Assembly (NCBI RefSeq): GCF_040115645.1
Contig: NC_089543.1
Location: forward strand, 1,674,001 to 1,738,000
From: Euwallacea fornicatus
Taxonomy: Eukaryota; Arthropoda; Insecta; Coleoptera; Curculionidae
DNA: 64,000 nt
Direction of reading: 5' to 3'
Part shown: positions 1 through 12,284 of the stretch, in pieces
How the letters are laid out: the number at the start of each line of letters is the position of its first letter
Numbering within the stretch: position 1 is the stretch's first letter
Program-made: the position numbers and the translations under genes
Notes under the pieces: generated by a model
Seen by the model: the letters and a program-made list of their open reading frames with translations, nothing else
The model's database searches: none
Told to the model about the DNA's origin: nothing

Positions 1-1605
1 AACGAGAAAGTTGTATGTACGAGTTTTTTAATTTTTACTAACGTGTATTGAAAAAAATAACGTAACCTCTTATAAATAAATTGAACCTTTCTGTTGAATG
101 GTAGATAATTGTGGTGGACTATTTGGTACGGTGGAATAAATACTATTTTTAATTTTGGTGTTTTTTTGTCACTGTTGCTTTTCCGAGATAGATATAATAT
201 AATTAGTTAGCTCAAAAATTAACAGAATGGTGAGTGGTCGTGAGTTATACTGAATCATCCTCATCTAAGATTATATGAGATTATACGACCCACAGAAGTT
301 TTCATGTTGTGAATCCCCATCATTCAAGAAAGTGCTGGGGGCTTTCACAATACAAAGCATCAATATCGCATGGCGTTCAAATACAGTTTTTGTACATACA
401 GAGCGTTGCAGCAAAACAACAACAAACTCGTTTAATTTAAGTTCCGGATGCACCTTTAAATTCTAAGCGTATTTCATATAATATATTCTATTTCGATTTT
501 CTTCTGTTTTTGAGATATCGACGTTTGCAATGTGGTTTGAATTTTTCCTTTATTTTCCCAATGAAAAATATTTATTTTTTCCACATTTTCCTGGATTTTG
601 TCTAACTTTTCGATAATCAAGTTCAGAAAGCTCTCCAAAATATGCCAGGATATGAAATTATTTAGCAAAAATGCAAAAATATGCCCCTTTAGATCGATTT
701 ATGTAGATTAGATATCTTTTGCTTACATATACATCCATTATAGAAGCAGGTTTAAATAAAGTATTTAAACAGACGAATTGTAGAGGTCAAAAAAATTTAA
801 ATCGACCTGTTTTTGCGTTTTAACTCAATGTTTTCGCTCTCGGCGATACTTCTCTGTTTCTAGACTATCTCACAGACATTTACCATAAAATAAGTAATAA
901 AAACGTAAATTATATAGTCAAAACAGAATGCATTATGTTTCTTACTTCCAGTGATTTAAACTCGATTTGCATGCCTTAATACAATATGAGACTATCCCCG
1001 AACTGTTCAAGATTGCTGCAAGAAGTTGTTTGCGGATTACCTGACGTAATATATAACATAAGGGGAGATTAATAAAATTATTTATGAACCATTTGTTTAT
1101 TTCATTGTTGTATATTATTTGGTGAGTAGGACTAAAAATAATGTTAGAAAGTGAAGAAGCGTATTGGAAAAAATCTTGAAGCTTTATGAATAAGGGCTAA
1201 AACTCCCTATTACAAAAGCCCCTTTCAGCGGCTTGCAGAACAATATTAGCATTCAGACTCATAACCGCCTGCATTATAACAATGTTAATTAATTATGACG
1301 TTAATTATAGCTAAGGATGTGCATTAATACATTTATCTTCTTGATCAATTCGTTCCATTTCCCACTTATCAAATGCATATAGCTGTCAACCATCTCTTCC
1401 ATAAATCGATTTCCTGTATGAATACCTTTCCCAGAGTCATTTCTGACCCAATAATGGTTTTAGCTGTCTAAATTCGGTGGTTTTCCATCTTTGATCAACT
1501 TGGGGATTTACGTTGTAAAATTAAAATTAATTTCCACGTTTGCTCTGTACAGATGTATTAACCTGTTTTATTAAGTGTGCAACTCATAAATTATGTATAT
1601 ACATA

Positions 1606-1630
1606 TATTTATTTATTTATTTATTTATTA
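1606..1630. repeat. (TTTA)n microsatellite
   Basis: About six tandem copies of the tetranucleotide TTTA, directly followed by a TA-rich tract. Confidence 0.85.
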
Positions 1631-3533
1631 TATAGTATATATATATCAACAAGTATGGGTAAAATTCATTAGTCATATGCTACGCGAATTTTCCACCATA
1701 GAGAATCGTATTTTATTAATTGATATCAGTTATTTAGTATCCTTTAGGAGGTACAATATATTTATTTTTGGAGAATTAAACATTTCATCAAATAAAGCAA
1801 TAAAACCCCAAATCCATCGTAACGCAGCACAGCCATTATCAAAAAAAGTTGCCCTTGCGATCGTAAAAAAGACAAAATTATCTGAATAATATTTTTTGCC
1901 AGAAACTGATTATCCACCGGTTTATTATTGCAAAGGTCCATATCCTGGCTATATCCCGATAATAGTTTTAGTGGAGGATAATACCCGTGATGTCCGTTCG
2001 TTGAAGCGAGAGCACGGCGCAGAGGCCAACGCTCTGTTAAAACAAAGCGATCATCTTATATAAAAATGGAAATTATGCGGAAAAATTGCTCGAAGTTTAT
2101 CAATATGCTTGTGTATACAAAGCCCATGATTTACAAGGATCTACCAGGTCGAGTGGAACTCGTTATGGGAATAGTTTGCTTACAGTAAACGTTCTTCTAC
2201 ATGCGTTACTTCATGTACTTTTAAAAGATGATTGTAAATTGGTTTTCAACATTAAATTCAGATCTCCAGAATACTTGTTTTGTTACGCTTACAGCCCGTC
2301 TCTAGGAGTTAAATCTTGAGTTATGCCCAAAATTTGACTCATTTTCTATGTTAATTTCATGCTTAACATCCCCTTTAATTGCTGGAATACTAGTAAATGC
2401 AGTAAATTTTAAAGAAATTAGACAAAATTTTTCTGAAAATGACCTTCTATCTACACAAAATTAAATTAATACGTAACAGCAAAACACATTAATGGACCTG
2501 ACAATTCTAGATTTCTACCTAATTCTCTGAGTTAAAACCAACCTTATTTGCGAGGGAAAAGTAGAGCAATTTGTTATTTTATTTGCGAAATTTTTGTGAA
2601 TATTTTTCCACTTGGGTAGTATTACACTTTAAGTTTATTCACATCAAATCAAATGTAAGTTTCTGTTTCAAATAGACACATATGGCTAAACCAGTTACGG
2701 CAAGTTATCAAATAACTAACTCAGGGGTGCAATAGCACGATATCGAAATGTGCAAAGACAAATGAAAAGTACTTAAAGGAAGAGAAGTTCTCGAGGTAAT
2801 GTGAGTGCATTGAGGCATGAAATAAAAATGACAGGAAGGTTTCGATGAGACGCAAAGAATATTGGACATCAAGTCGAATGATGAGCTTAGTAATTTGTTA
2901 AGACGAAAGAGCAGACAGTCAGGAAAACTCGCGAGTGAGTGACGTCCAATTTTATAAAACGAAGCCCTAGATCGATGATAGATCTAATTTGACTATGGTA
3001 AAATGGGAAAAGGAACACACGCTGCGAATCCGCATTATCATAATTGCAATTTCGACTGGCCGAGGATAACTTGCTTGAATTTACTAAATCCTCGTATAGC
3101 TTAGGATGTAATGCAGAATATATGTGCTTTGCGGTTCAATAAATGGTAACAGATTAAGGTGTATTGTGGAAGATTCCGTATTAAACCTAAGGGCCGTTTA
3201 ATAATCAAAATCCGATATCTCCTTTGGAAGGTAACCATTAAACGAGCATAGCCCAAGACGAATAAGGAATCTAATACCTTAATAGCTTTAAATTAATAAA
3301 GTTTTCACATCAGATTGCTCTAATTGGCACAAATTACTGCTCAAACGGCATTCGTACTCTAATTATTGGTAAGATATTTTCATTGTTAAAACGAGATTAA
3401 CGTTATGAGAATTTCGGAAAAACGTGTTGTGGATAAACTTCAATAATAAATGGTAAAAATTTGAATATCTGACCTGATTGCAGCTATTTCATTATTTAAT
3501 CAATTGATGGAAGGTAGGCAAACCTGTCGATGT

Positions 3534-3560
3534 CAAACCGAATGGCAGATATTCGGTTTG
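3534..3560. repeat. Short perfect inverted repeat
   Basis: Two 10-bp arms (3534-3543 and 3551-3560, caaaccgaat and its complement) are separated by 7 bases. No neighbouring feature explains it and it may be chance. Confidence 0.5.
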
Positions 3561-5752
3561 TGCATTATTGAAGACAGAAACCATTCTCCGAAAGGACGGC
3601 CAGAAAATGAACTTTTTAAAGCTTATTCAAGCTGTCCAAATTTTTAAAACAGTACGACGGACAATTAAATCAGAACCCCGTTCGACGTTCGAGTCGAGTA
3701 TGAGATTGATTGAGTTATATCTATAAATAGGCCAAAATGCAAAAAAAAAATTCTATCAATTTAGAGCAAAAAAATCAATATTATATTTTTAGTTTAGTAG
3801 TCATAAGTAACAATCCAAGTGTAAACTGGACGTCAACCGTGTTTAAGTTGATGTTTTCGCATGAATTCAATGCTATACTATTTGCTTAGGATCATGAAAA
3901 GGTATTTTCGGAAATCAGGCTTAATCATCTCATCCGAATCTAAATGCGCGATTTCATTACTGATGATCCGGAAACTCCCTCATGGACTGGGTCAAGTAGA
4001 TTTAAATTAATCTTTTTGTCTCACCTGTGAGAATTTGACCAATAAAACCATGAAAACAGCACCAAATTGCCCCAAAATTAGCTAACTGCCTGGCGGTACG
4101 ATTACGGGACATTTTGAGGCTTTAGAGGACCCTAATAAATGTAACTTCCCGTCTTTGGACACCCACTTCTGACAGGGCGGATTGTTGATTCTTCCCTTTT
4201 TTGTTTCACACTTCCATTTGGGCGAAAGAAGATGTGTTTTTGTAGAGGGTCCTATAGAACTTAGTAAAGTTAATAGCTTTGATTTTTTATCCATTTAGAA
4301 ATCTTGTATTTGGAAAATTACGGGTCTTAGAGTAATCGGCAAATAGACCGATCAAGGTCAAGAGTCTTCTAATCAAATATTATAAAACTTAATAATTTTC
4401 GTCATTCCAGTAGAAGGTATCCCAAATGACTGAGTTAATTTTTTCATATGAAACCCGTTACATCTTTTCATGAAGAAATATCAATTTTCAAAAAATCAAT
4501 TTAAGAAATTTTGTGTTCGTTGTTTAAATCAGATTGAATGGATAAACTATTCAACAATAGGTTCGAACATCGATATTTGAAACCTGATTTTTAAAAATGC
4601 GGATTGTTCAGTACCTATTTCATTGATTGTTATAAAATTTACGGATTATGAAATACTGACTTCTCTAAAATTAATTAATATAATGGTTCAATTATTGTTT
4701 TTACGTTAGTAGAGAATTTTTTTAATATCAGGTTTTACGATATTTAAGACTATTAGCCTGCAAAATTTTTTTCGACATAAACTTTTTCAAATTGTAGAAT
4801 ACTAAAACGTACCCTTAAAGAGCACAAATATAGTTTCAAATTAAATATAATGAAAGTAAAAAAAAAGGAAACTTATTTCTGCCTATTAACTTTTTAAACA
4901 AACACAACGGCTACAAATAGCGTAATAAAGTTAGATTATATTATAGTAGTCGTAACGGCTATGGTATCGTTTTCTTTGAGTGCAGAATCCACCTTGATAG
5001 TGAAACGCATGGAGTTAAAGTAAACAACAATCTAGGCGTTGAGGGTGTCAAGATCAAATCCCACACAAGTATTTATTCTTTAGTTGAAAGAAAAAACAAT
5101 TTTTTATTTATAATGGTGAGGTGCCTGTTTATTTCAGCTATTTTATGAAATAATTTTTTCCAAGTAATATTACTTGTCGATAATTTTAACGTCCTCAATT
5201 CGATAAATTTAATGAAACACCACTTAATTTGGTTAACACCAAACACAGTTCTGGTGGAAAATGTTAACTAGAGCATACATTTTTTTGTTTTTTGGGCCTC
5301 GAAGTTTCTAGGGAAGCAAAATTGCTTGAAAAAAAAGATCAGTTCATGATATAAACTGCTGACCAAATCAACCGCATAATGCTAATTTTTAGCCAAAGGC
5401 CACTGCCAAATACAGCGAAAAATACCTAAAAGCGGAACGGAACGTTACGTATAAAAAATGAACATTTTTTGGAGTATGAGGCAGCGGTCCAACTGGAAAG
5501 ACGCATTATTTGAAATCGCAAAAACATATTTAAAACGCGGTTTGCCTTGCATTGAAGAATAAAGTTTAAAAATGTTATTGACCCTTTAACAATATCTAAT
5601 TTAAACAACAATGTTTTCTGTAGGCTGATTTCAAATTTCCTGCATGATTTAGCAAAGTTTAACCAATTTTCGGTGAATATATCAAAAGGATCCACAACAT
5701 GATGCAAATAAACAATTTTCTGCAGTTTTCGAGAAGTTCATTCATTTAGATA

Positions 5753-5883
5753 TACAGGGTAAGTAAACGTTTTTCTTATTTCAAATGTATGTGTTATGGA
5801 GGGTTGGTAAAAAGTTTACAATCGACTTCGGCAATACTTCCAAAAATTCCAAGCGTAGATTCACGAAAATCTACGCTTGGAAT
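5753..5883. repeat. Mariner-like end motif followed by a perfect 16-bp hairpin
   Basis: The octamer tacagggt at 5753-5760 is preceded by TA and has the form of many mariner-like terminal repeats. About 85 bp further lies a perfect inverted repeat with 16-bp arms (5846-5861 and 5868-5883) and a 6-base loop. I could not find an opposite element end, so this may be one surviving end of an old element or two unrelated features. Confidence 0.5.
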
Positions 5884-6872
5884 GTATGAACGGCGCATTA
5901 TTTAGCTATGATGCGGGCGCTTTTACCAAGTTCATTCTTTTTCGTGAAGTTGATACTAGTTTCCTATATCAAATTAGCGTTCTAGTATATTATTTTACGA
6001 TAATTCATGTAAAGCGATTTTAGTACGAAAATAAAGATGCCTTAATTTTTTTTTAAACAAAATTTGGTCAAATAAAGCAAAATTTTGTAAAGAAGGCTTT
6101 TTCGATAGCCAAAATAAACTCTTTTAGACTGATAATAATTCGCATGTAGTTAAAAAAAAAACAACAAAAATTCTGTTTTAATTTCTTTCTCTCCTGAAGG
6201 GCAATAATTTTTTTTAAATATTTGCAACAAATATGAATAAAAAATATGAATATTGTAGAAAGAGTTTTTTTCTCTCTGCATTACAGTTGTGTCGAAATAT
6301 TCAAATATATATGTATATTACAAAAGTTTTGAGGAATTTTGCTTCTCATTAGACAAAGGACCGGAACCAGGAAACCAGTCCAGGTAACTCTATTTCTTTT
6401 AAATTAAGACATGCCTCTGATATTTAAACGACTACTTGAGGTTTTTTCAATAATCATCTGTTATTTTTTCATGTCAGTTAAATACAGGTTTATATGCTAT
6501 CTCTCATTAGAAAAAGAAATGATCGGTTTTTAATGTCTTTAAATAACATAAAATTGTAAAAATAAAATCATTATTCTATAAGACACTGCTTTAGAATAAT
6601 TTCTGTTAAAACTTTGTATAAATAACATTTAGTCTTAAAATGTGGGTTCATGATAATTGCCACCAGCTTTATCTAACCTTTTGGGAATAATATTATTAAA
6701 CGCATTTGTTTAACCTGAATTAATCGACCTCCTATCTCTTACTCTCTCTGAAATTCCTACGTTGAAATGTGGGGCTCTATTCAATTGCCGGTCGGAAATA
6801 TTTTTATATTTTAATTAATAACAAATGGAAAAATTGTTTTAGTGTAATATGGATTATATAGTTTGATATCTA

Positions 6873-7576
6873 CAGAATGTCCCAGAGAAAAATGTCCATC
6901 CTGAATATCTTTTCCATAGTTTTTTGAGAAAAAAATATTAAAAAACGTCAACTTTAATGGGGCACAATCTGGTGAAAAGTTGTTTTCAAAAATTAGGCTT
7001 TCAACAGCATGGGGCGGCTCCACATTACACTACTGCTTTCTCACATGATCAAGATAAAGAATTTCGTGGAAAATTGATTGGGAGAAGAGTGGTCCGCGAC
7101 GTCCCTTGGACTTTTTTCTTAACAGGACATTTGAAAACCTAAAGCTGTGATGCAATCTGATTCCTTCAAGAAGTTATTACACAATAAATATTAGATAACG
7201 TGCAACGACGTTTTACGCATTACGTACATGTGCATGGAAGTCGATGGAGATCCCGTTCAACATTTATTACTATAAAATAAATAAAGCATCAGGGAAAATG
7301 ATTAAAATCAAGTTATTTGGTTTTTGTTTCATTTCTACAGGACCGACGAAAAAAAATAAAATAAAAGCTTGGCCATGTGGAGAATAAAATTACCTTTCAA
7401 ACGAGGTATAGCACGACCCTTCTTTCAAATGAAAAAAAGGGGTGGTTTTCAGGGCTAGAGAGATGACACTGCGAAAACAACTTTACCAAATGATGTTGCT
7501 CTCCCTATCAAACCTCACATGTTTAGCGTTTTTTTTTTCCATATTCAGGACGAACACTTTTTCCTGAGCCACCCTG
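6873..7576 (+). mobile_element. Internally deleted mariner-like element
   Basis: The two ends are inverted copies of each other. The left end, starting cagaatgtcccagag, matches the complement of the right end, starting cagggtggctcaggaa. The match continues with gaps for about 110 bp on each side, including a shared aaagttgttttc block. TA dinucleotides flank both ends (6871-6872 and 7577-7578), as expected for a Tc1/mariner target duplication. At about 700 bp it is much shorter than a full element, and only the C-terminal part of a transposase remains inside. Confidence 0.78.
6980..7265 (+). pseudogene. Mariner-like transposase, C-terminal fragment
   Basis: The frame beginning at 6957 contains QQHGAAPHYTT, then LIGRR and FFLTGHLKT. 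These match the second catalytic aspartate block (normally QQDGAPPHY), the WIGRRG block and the FFLWGHLK block of mariner-like transposases. A shifted frame around 7200-7265 then gives VQRRFT and CMEVDGDPVQHLL, resembling the usual C-terminal end. The second catalytic Asp is His and the third position reads Thr. The N-terminal DNA-binding part and first catalytic Asp are missing, so it cannot be active. It sits between the inverted repeats of the 6873-7576 element. Confidence 0.8.
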
Positions 7577-10500
7577 TACATAGTTGATGTTAATACGCAG
7601 ATACGGCGAAGAATATAGATTGGATAGACAATATTCGGTATTCAAATTAGTTCAAATAACAATTAATTCTTGGGGATGGCATAAATGTGAGGAATTCAAC
7701 ACGTCAGAGGCAAATAAATTCCAAGACGTAACAATTGCCGGAATTATTATGAGAAGGAACGTACGGAAGAGATAATAATTGTTAATGTAGTTATAGCGCT
7801 TCCTTCCTTCCCCTTCTTCCTGGAATCGCTACATAACCGGGAGTGTCGCGAGAACAACCGTTTTACGGCCTTCGATTTTTATGGTAGCAATGCGGTAAAC
7901 CGATACCGATCCAGACTAATAAAAATCAGCGATGGACAAATGTTAATTCCCATTGGAATTAGAGGAGAGTGGTCGGTTTGATGTTTATGGTATCGTGAAT
8001 TATCGGAGATGTATGCAGTTGAATAAATTTCCCTGGAAAAATATTTCAAAGGAATTGTTTTGAAGCTAGATAGAAAAGCCACTTGATGTTTCGAATACCG
8101 CGAAACAAATTTCTCAAAGATTACTTGGAGCATAAGAGGCAGAATTACAGCGAGATCCCGGCCGTTGTATTTTGCGAGCGTACATATTACAAGAGGCTAT
8201 AAAGAGACATTACTTACAACAGTATAAGACAAATTTTTATTGAGCTTGTCTTCGCAGAAACTCTTGACATCTAAAGCCTCGCATTTTTAAATCTTAAATG
8301 AATACGCTTTTTAAGTCGGATGCGGCGCGTTGCTTTCTTGTTATTCTGCAATTTATTGAAACAGATAAAATCATCTAGCTGACATCTAGTTTTCAACTTT
8401 TATTGGAGGGAGGTTAAAATCCCAAATGCCTTTTTATAATTCGACTGCAAACGTTAATTGCTCGACAGTTGACAGGGTGGAACTAAAATCTTATTATGCT
8501 GTCAATCACTTCAAATTATGAATGGGATCTCATACTGTCGATCTTAATCAGCGCAAATTTGCAGATATGTGGGTCCGTGCAAATCAGATTACATACTGGA
8601 GAATTCAAAATTTGCTACGGTGATTAACATAAAATATAGAAGACTGTTTAATCATTAAATATAATTCCTAACGGGGGTTCCGTTATATGCTCAAACAGCA
8701 ATTTTTAAACCAAACACTACGCTACTGATTTTACTGTTTACCACCGTCGTTACTACGTGACATATGGGAATTAAGGGCCTGTAAATCTTGTAGAAATAAC
8801 AAACGATTTGGGAATAGCGTGTTAACGCGTGTAGATTCAGTGTAAAATTGCTAAATGGTGCAGTTCATTGTATTGAAATAATGAATGTTTCCCAGTCGAA
8901 TGAATCCTAACTCTCTGCAGCCCTTTAAGAAAATATTATACACTCGAGCTATATCGGTAAAACACAAAATTAGCTTCAAGATTTAACCAAAGGAGAGAGC
9001 AAACAAATAAATATTCTCTGTTGAAGTAAATCTTATATGGAACACAGGCGTGTCGCTTTTTGCCGCAGAATCATCCTGTAGGTATTTAGGAGGTTTCGGG
9101 TTTATTTCGGTACACAGGTGGAAAGATCCGAAAGCGCAACAAATATTTGCACAGAGAGTTTATTCAGAGTCACGTTCGTATAGTTCTGCTTGGCTTCATC
9201 TTACGCGCAGAGAATGCTACCCTGAGCTTTCGGGTTATTTAGACTATAAGCTTAAAAATACTATCCCCTAAAGATTAGTCGAACCTACCGGTTAATTATA
9301 ATTGACCCACGTTGTCGGAATTAGTATTATTAACACTCAAAGCTGCCGGAAGCAGCCTTTAAATTAGATCTGGAAAGTCTGGAAATCATCACAGATTATT
9401 CAAGAAACTGGTAGATATACTAGAGAGGCGAAAATTCCAAAGATGGAAATTTCGATGACAATTTTGCTGCCGTGGAATTCAAAAGAATCTTCGAGAAATA
9501 TTACGAACTTCAGAGAGTTAAAGAAGATCGAAAATCGTCGCAAAATATTCTGGAAACGTTCTGGGAATTTCCCACTGGTAGAATCTAATAGATTTTTTTT
9601 CTATCAATATTCACAATCACTTGTCGGTCAATTAAAAGGTCTAGTACTAAACACATTATGTAGGGTATAAAAGACAATTCAACTACCTTGAACAAAGGAA
9701 GAGCATGCACATTAACGTATAATAATTTCGTTTAATAAAAATTTGCTTAATCTGATCGTTAAAATTGTGTAAATACATAACGCTGTATATCTTAAAGCGT
9801 ACGAGCACAATAACCGATTGACAGATTTGAAATTAATACCTTCGGAATAGATTTTAGGTACCCTCGTATTGATTGCTACTTCAAACCTGAAACCTCCAGA
9901 GATATTTTGGATTTGACATAGTTATGCTCCCTCTCTTTGCTCAGCATTGTGAAAATTAAGGACATATCAGTCAGTCAGTCAGTCAGTGTGTACAATCGAT
10001 ATAATCCTGTGTTAGGAATAGCATGTAAAATTAAGGCCACTCGGCATTTCGAACAAAGGAGTCTCAGTTGTATTCTAAGGGGTGCAGTTTGTTACAAATT
10101 CACGGAATATCATTATATTAGTTGCTACGTAAGTTTCACTTTCAGCAACTTCAATTTGGCTTCGTTTATCCCCGACCGACTCGGGGTGCAAACTTTTTGC
10201 TTTCCCCTTTTCCAGTTCCAACTTGATTTTTTTCTCGTTTCGCTGCTAATTTAAATGTTTTGTTGGAAATCCGTAATTAAAGCAGCTCTGGCTTGGCAAA
10301 AGGAAGACAGCGCGATCCCTTCGGCGGAATTTTAAAAAGGGCTATCGATGGGCGACGCCGGATAACCGTTTCTTTATCTGGAAAGGAAAACGAATCACAA
10401 CTGGGTATTGTGCACGTTTTGCACCAAATCAGTATTGACACCAAAATTGGAGAATCGCCTCAGAAGTTAATATCGAAAACTTAATTTGAAAAGTGGCTCA

Positions 10501-11249
10501 TAACGATTCGCCGACAAATCTGTGAGCACAGTACCATTAGAACAACCAGAAATCAATAAATTCGTGCTCAGTAAAATCAGTCAGTCGCATGAATTCCTTT
10601 ACACTGCTCATATTTCCCACTCCGGGACACGAACCCCAAAATACATTGCTCAATGCAACAAAGGAACAATTCAATTGAAATGTTGCGAAAATTTGTAATT
10701 TCCGTAATGCCACGAGGCGATACGAAAATTATTATTATTAAAATGCGGGAAAAAATATGTTATTATTAAACTGCAACATAACGAACTGGATGAATTTACT
10801 TTATATTTCTTCTTTATTTATCAAAGAAGAACCCATTTGAGCGATTGTGCCAGATACATGTCAAAGTTGGAGGACTAAGCTTTTACATTTACTGCTCCTA
10901 GAATTGCCAGACAATTCGATCATTTTTGTTTTAACAGATTTTGGGGGTTCAACAATGATTTTTATTCCCGCATCAAATTCAAAGATTGTGGGAAACTCTA
11001 ATTAGCATTTTCTGGAGAAAGAAAACCTCTGCGAACTTTTATTCTATCCTCAATTCCAGGTGCAAGTTTAAACCGTCAAACTCCAATTTCATAGTCCAAA
11101 TCATTATTATGTAAAGCATTAATTTCTTTACCGATGTTAAATGGCTTTATTGATCACAAAAATACCACAATACCAATACCAAACTTCAAAACTCCAGGGC
11201 AAACGCGTCGCACAACGATTACCTGAAATCAATTACTAGTGTAGATAAG
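7577..11249. other. Non-coding stretch
   Basis: I found no recognisable gene or element here. The open frames are short, AT-biased and do not resemble a known protein. A TCAG microsatellite lies at 9967-9986. Confidence 0.55.
9967..9986. repeat. (TCAG)5 microsatellite
   Basis: Five perfect tandem copies of TCAG. Confidence 0.9.
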
Positions 11250-12284
11250 CTGATATGGGCCTCTTCAGATCTGCCTATAGAAAGCTTCACTACACGAGGG
11301 CGGATATGATCTTGCTAAAAAAGGTGGTTTTGTATGTGTGGAAGATATATGAAAATACGGGGCTCCCCCACCTCATGAATCTTCCACTGAGCGTTCACAA
11401 TGGCTTGGTTTAGCACGAACTGAGACCTATAGCCGGATTCTTAGCTGTCAATTAGGATCCATTGATTATCGACAAATCGACATCCCTGCTCGTTACAAAT
11501 AGGGATGTCGGCACATATTCATGTCGATAGACCAAGATTGAGGGAACTTTTCTGACTTACCTTCTAAGGCGCAGTGCACATTATGCCATGGCCCACATTT
11601 GCGCCTGACTTTTGATGTCTCAGATCTCCAAATAAAATCGAGACATTTCACTGGATACTACAGGCTTCCTACCTCCAGATTCCAATGCAATCACAACTTC
11701 TCACACCTCCAAATGTTGGCTGTCGATGTTGAGCTGTGAGGGATTGCACAAAAACCGTTTTGACTTGATAATCACCTTCCTTCGCTGTTTCGAAGGTTTT
11801 AATTAGGGTTTATATATGAAAAAAACCGAATCCGTATCTTCCTGTCGCTCCGAATCATTAAAAATGTTCGCCTTGAGAAAGGCAAGAGAGCGATTAAGAT
11901 GTGGTAAATAGGATAATAAGCTGAAAGTCTCAACACCGCGGTAAACGGTTTACCGTTACAGTACGACCTCTATTACCTAACCATTGTTCTGGTACTGGAC
12001 AGTCGGTCTCTAATTGTGATTAGACAAACGTGGAAGTCTTGCATCTCATTAGAACGTTTCTGGTCTATAGTTTCCCTTCTGCTAGTTTCCTAACCCTTCA
12101 TAATCCACGACTGATAACAACGTATGGTTGTGGTTTGGCTTCGGTTAAGACGATTTCCAATTTCCCGGGAGGAAAACCCACCTTCCCCGAAGCTAACAAT
12201 TCGACCTCTGCGAAATTTCCTTAATTGCCCATAATTTGCGTAATGCTGCACTATAGGCCTAGTTGCCCCCCTCCCATACTCCAA
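11250..12284 (-). pseudogene. Tc1-like transposase remnant
   Basis: On the minus strand, about 12090-12230 encodes a helix-turn-helix segment with RRGRIVSFGEGGFSSREIG followed by NRLNRSQTT. This resembles the paired-like DNA-binding region of Tc1 transposases. Reading on with frame changes gives IRDRLSSTRT (about 12010), a TVYR-like block and LLSYLPHL (about 11900), SSEMSRFYLE (about 11640, resembling the first catalytic block SDESRF) and QDHIRPR (about 11300, resembling QDNARPH). The order and spacing fit one heavily decayed Tc1-family transposase, with many stops and frameshifts. No clear terminal repeats were found, so element limits are unknown. The downstream blocks are weaker than the helix-turn-helix. 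Confidence 0.65.
11478..11510. repeat. Short perfect inverted repeat
   Basis: The 10-bp arms cgacatccct (11478-11487) and agggatgtcg (11501-11510) surround 13 bases. It falls within the decayed Tc1-like remnant. Function unknown, possibly chance. Confidence 0.5.

Larger units (their letters stand above)
1..5740. other. Non-coding, AT-rich stretch without a supported gene
   Basis: I see no open frame with a recognisable protein, no splice-bounded exon and no mobile-element end here. Only short random-looking frames occur. It contains a TTTA microsatellite near 1606-1630 and a small inverted repeat at 3534-3560. Whether it is an upstream intron of the DIP gene or DNA between genes cannot be decided from the window. 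Confidence 0.6.

Noticed and set aside
4558..4572. GGTTCGAAC resembling a tRNA B box
   Set aside because: No A box at the proper distance and no cloverleaf could be drawn.
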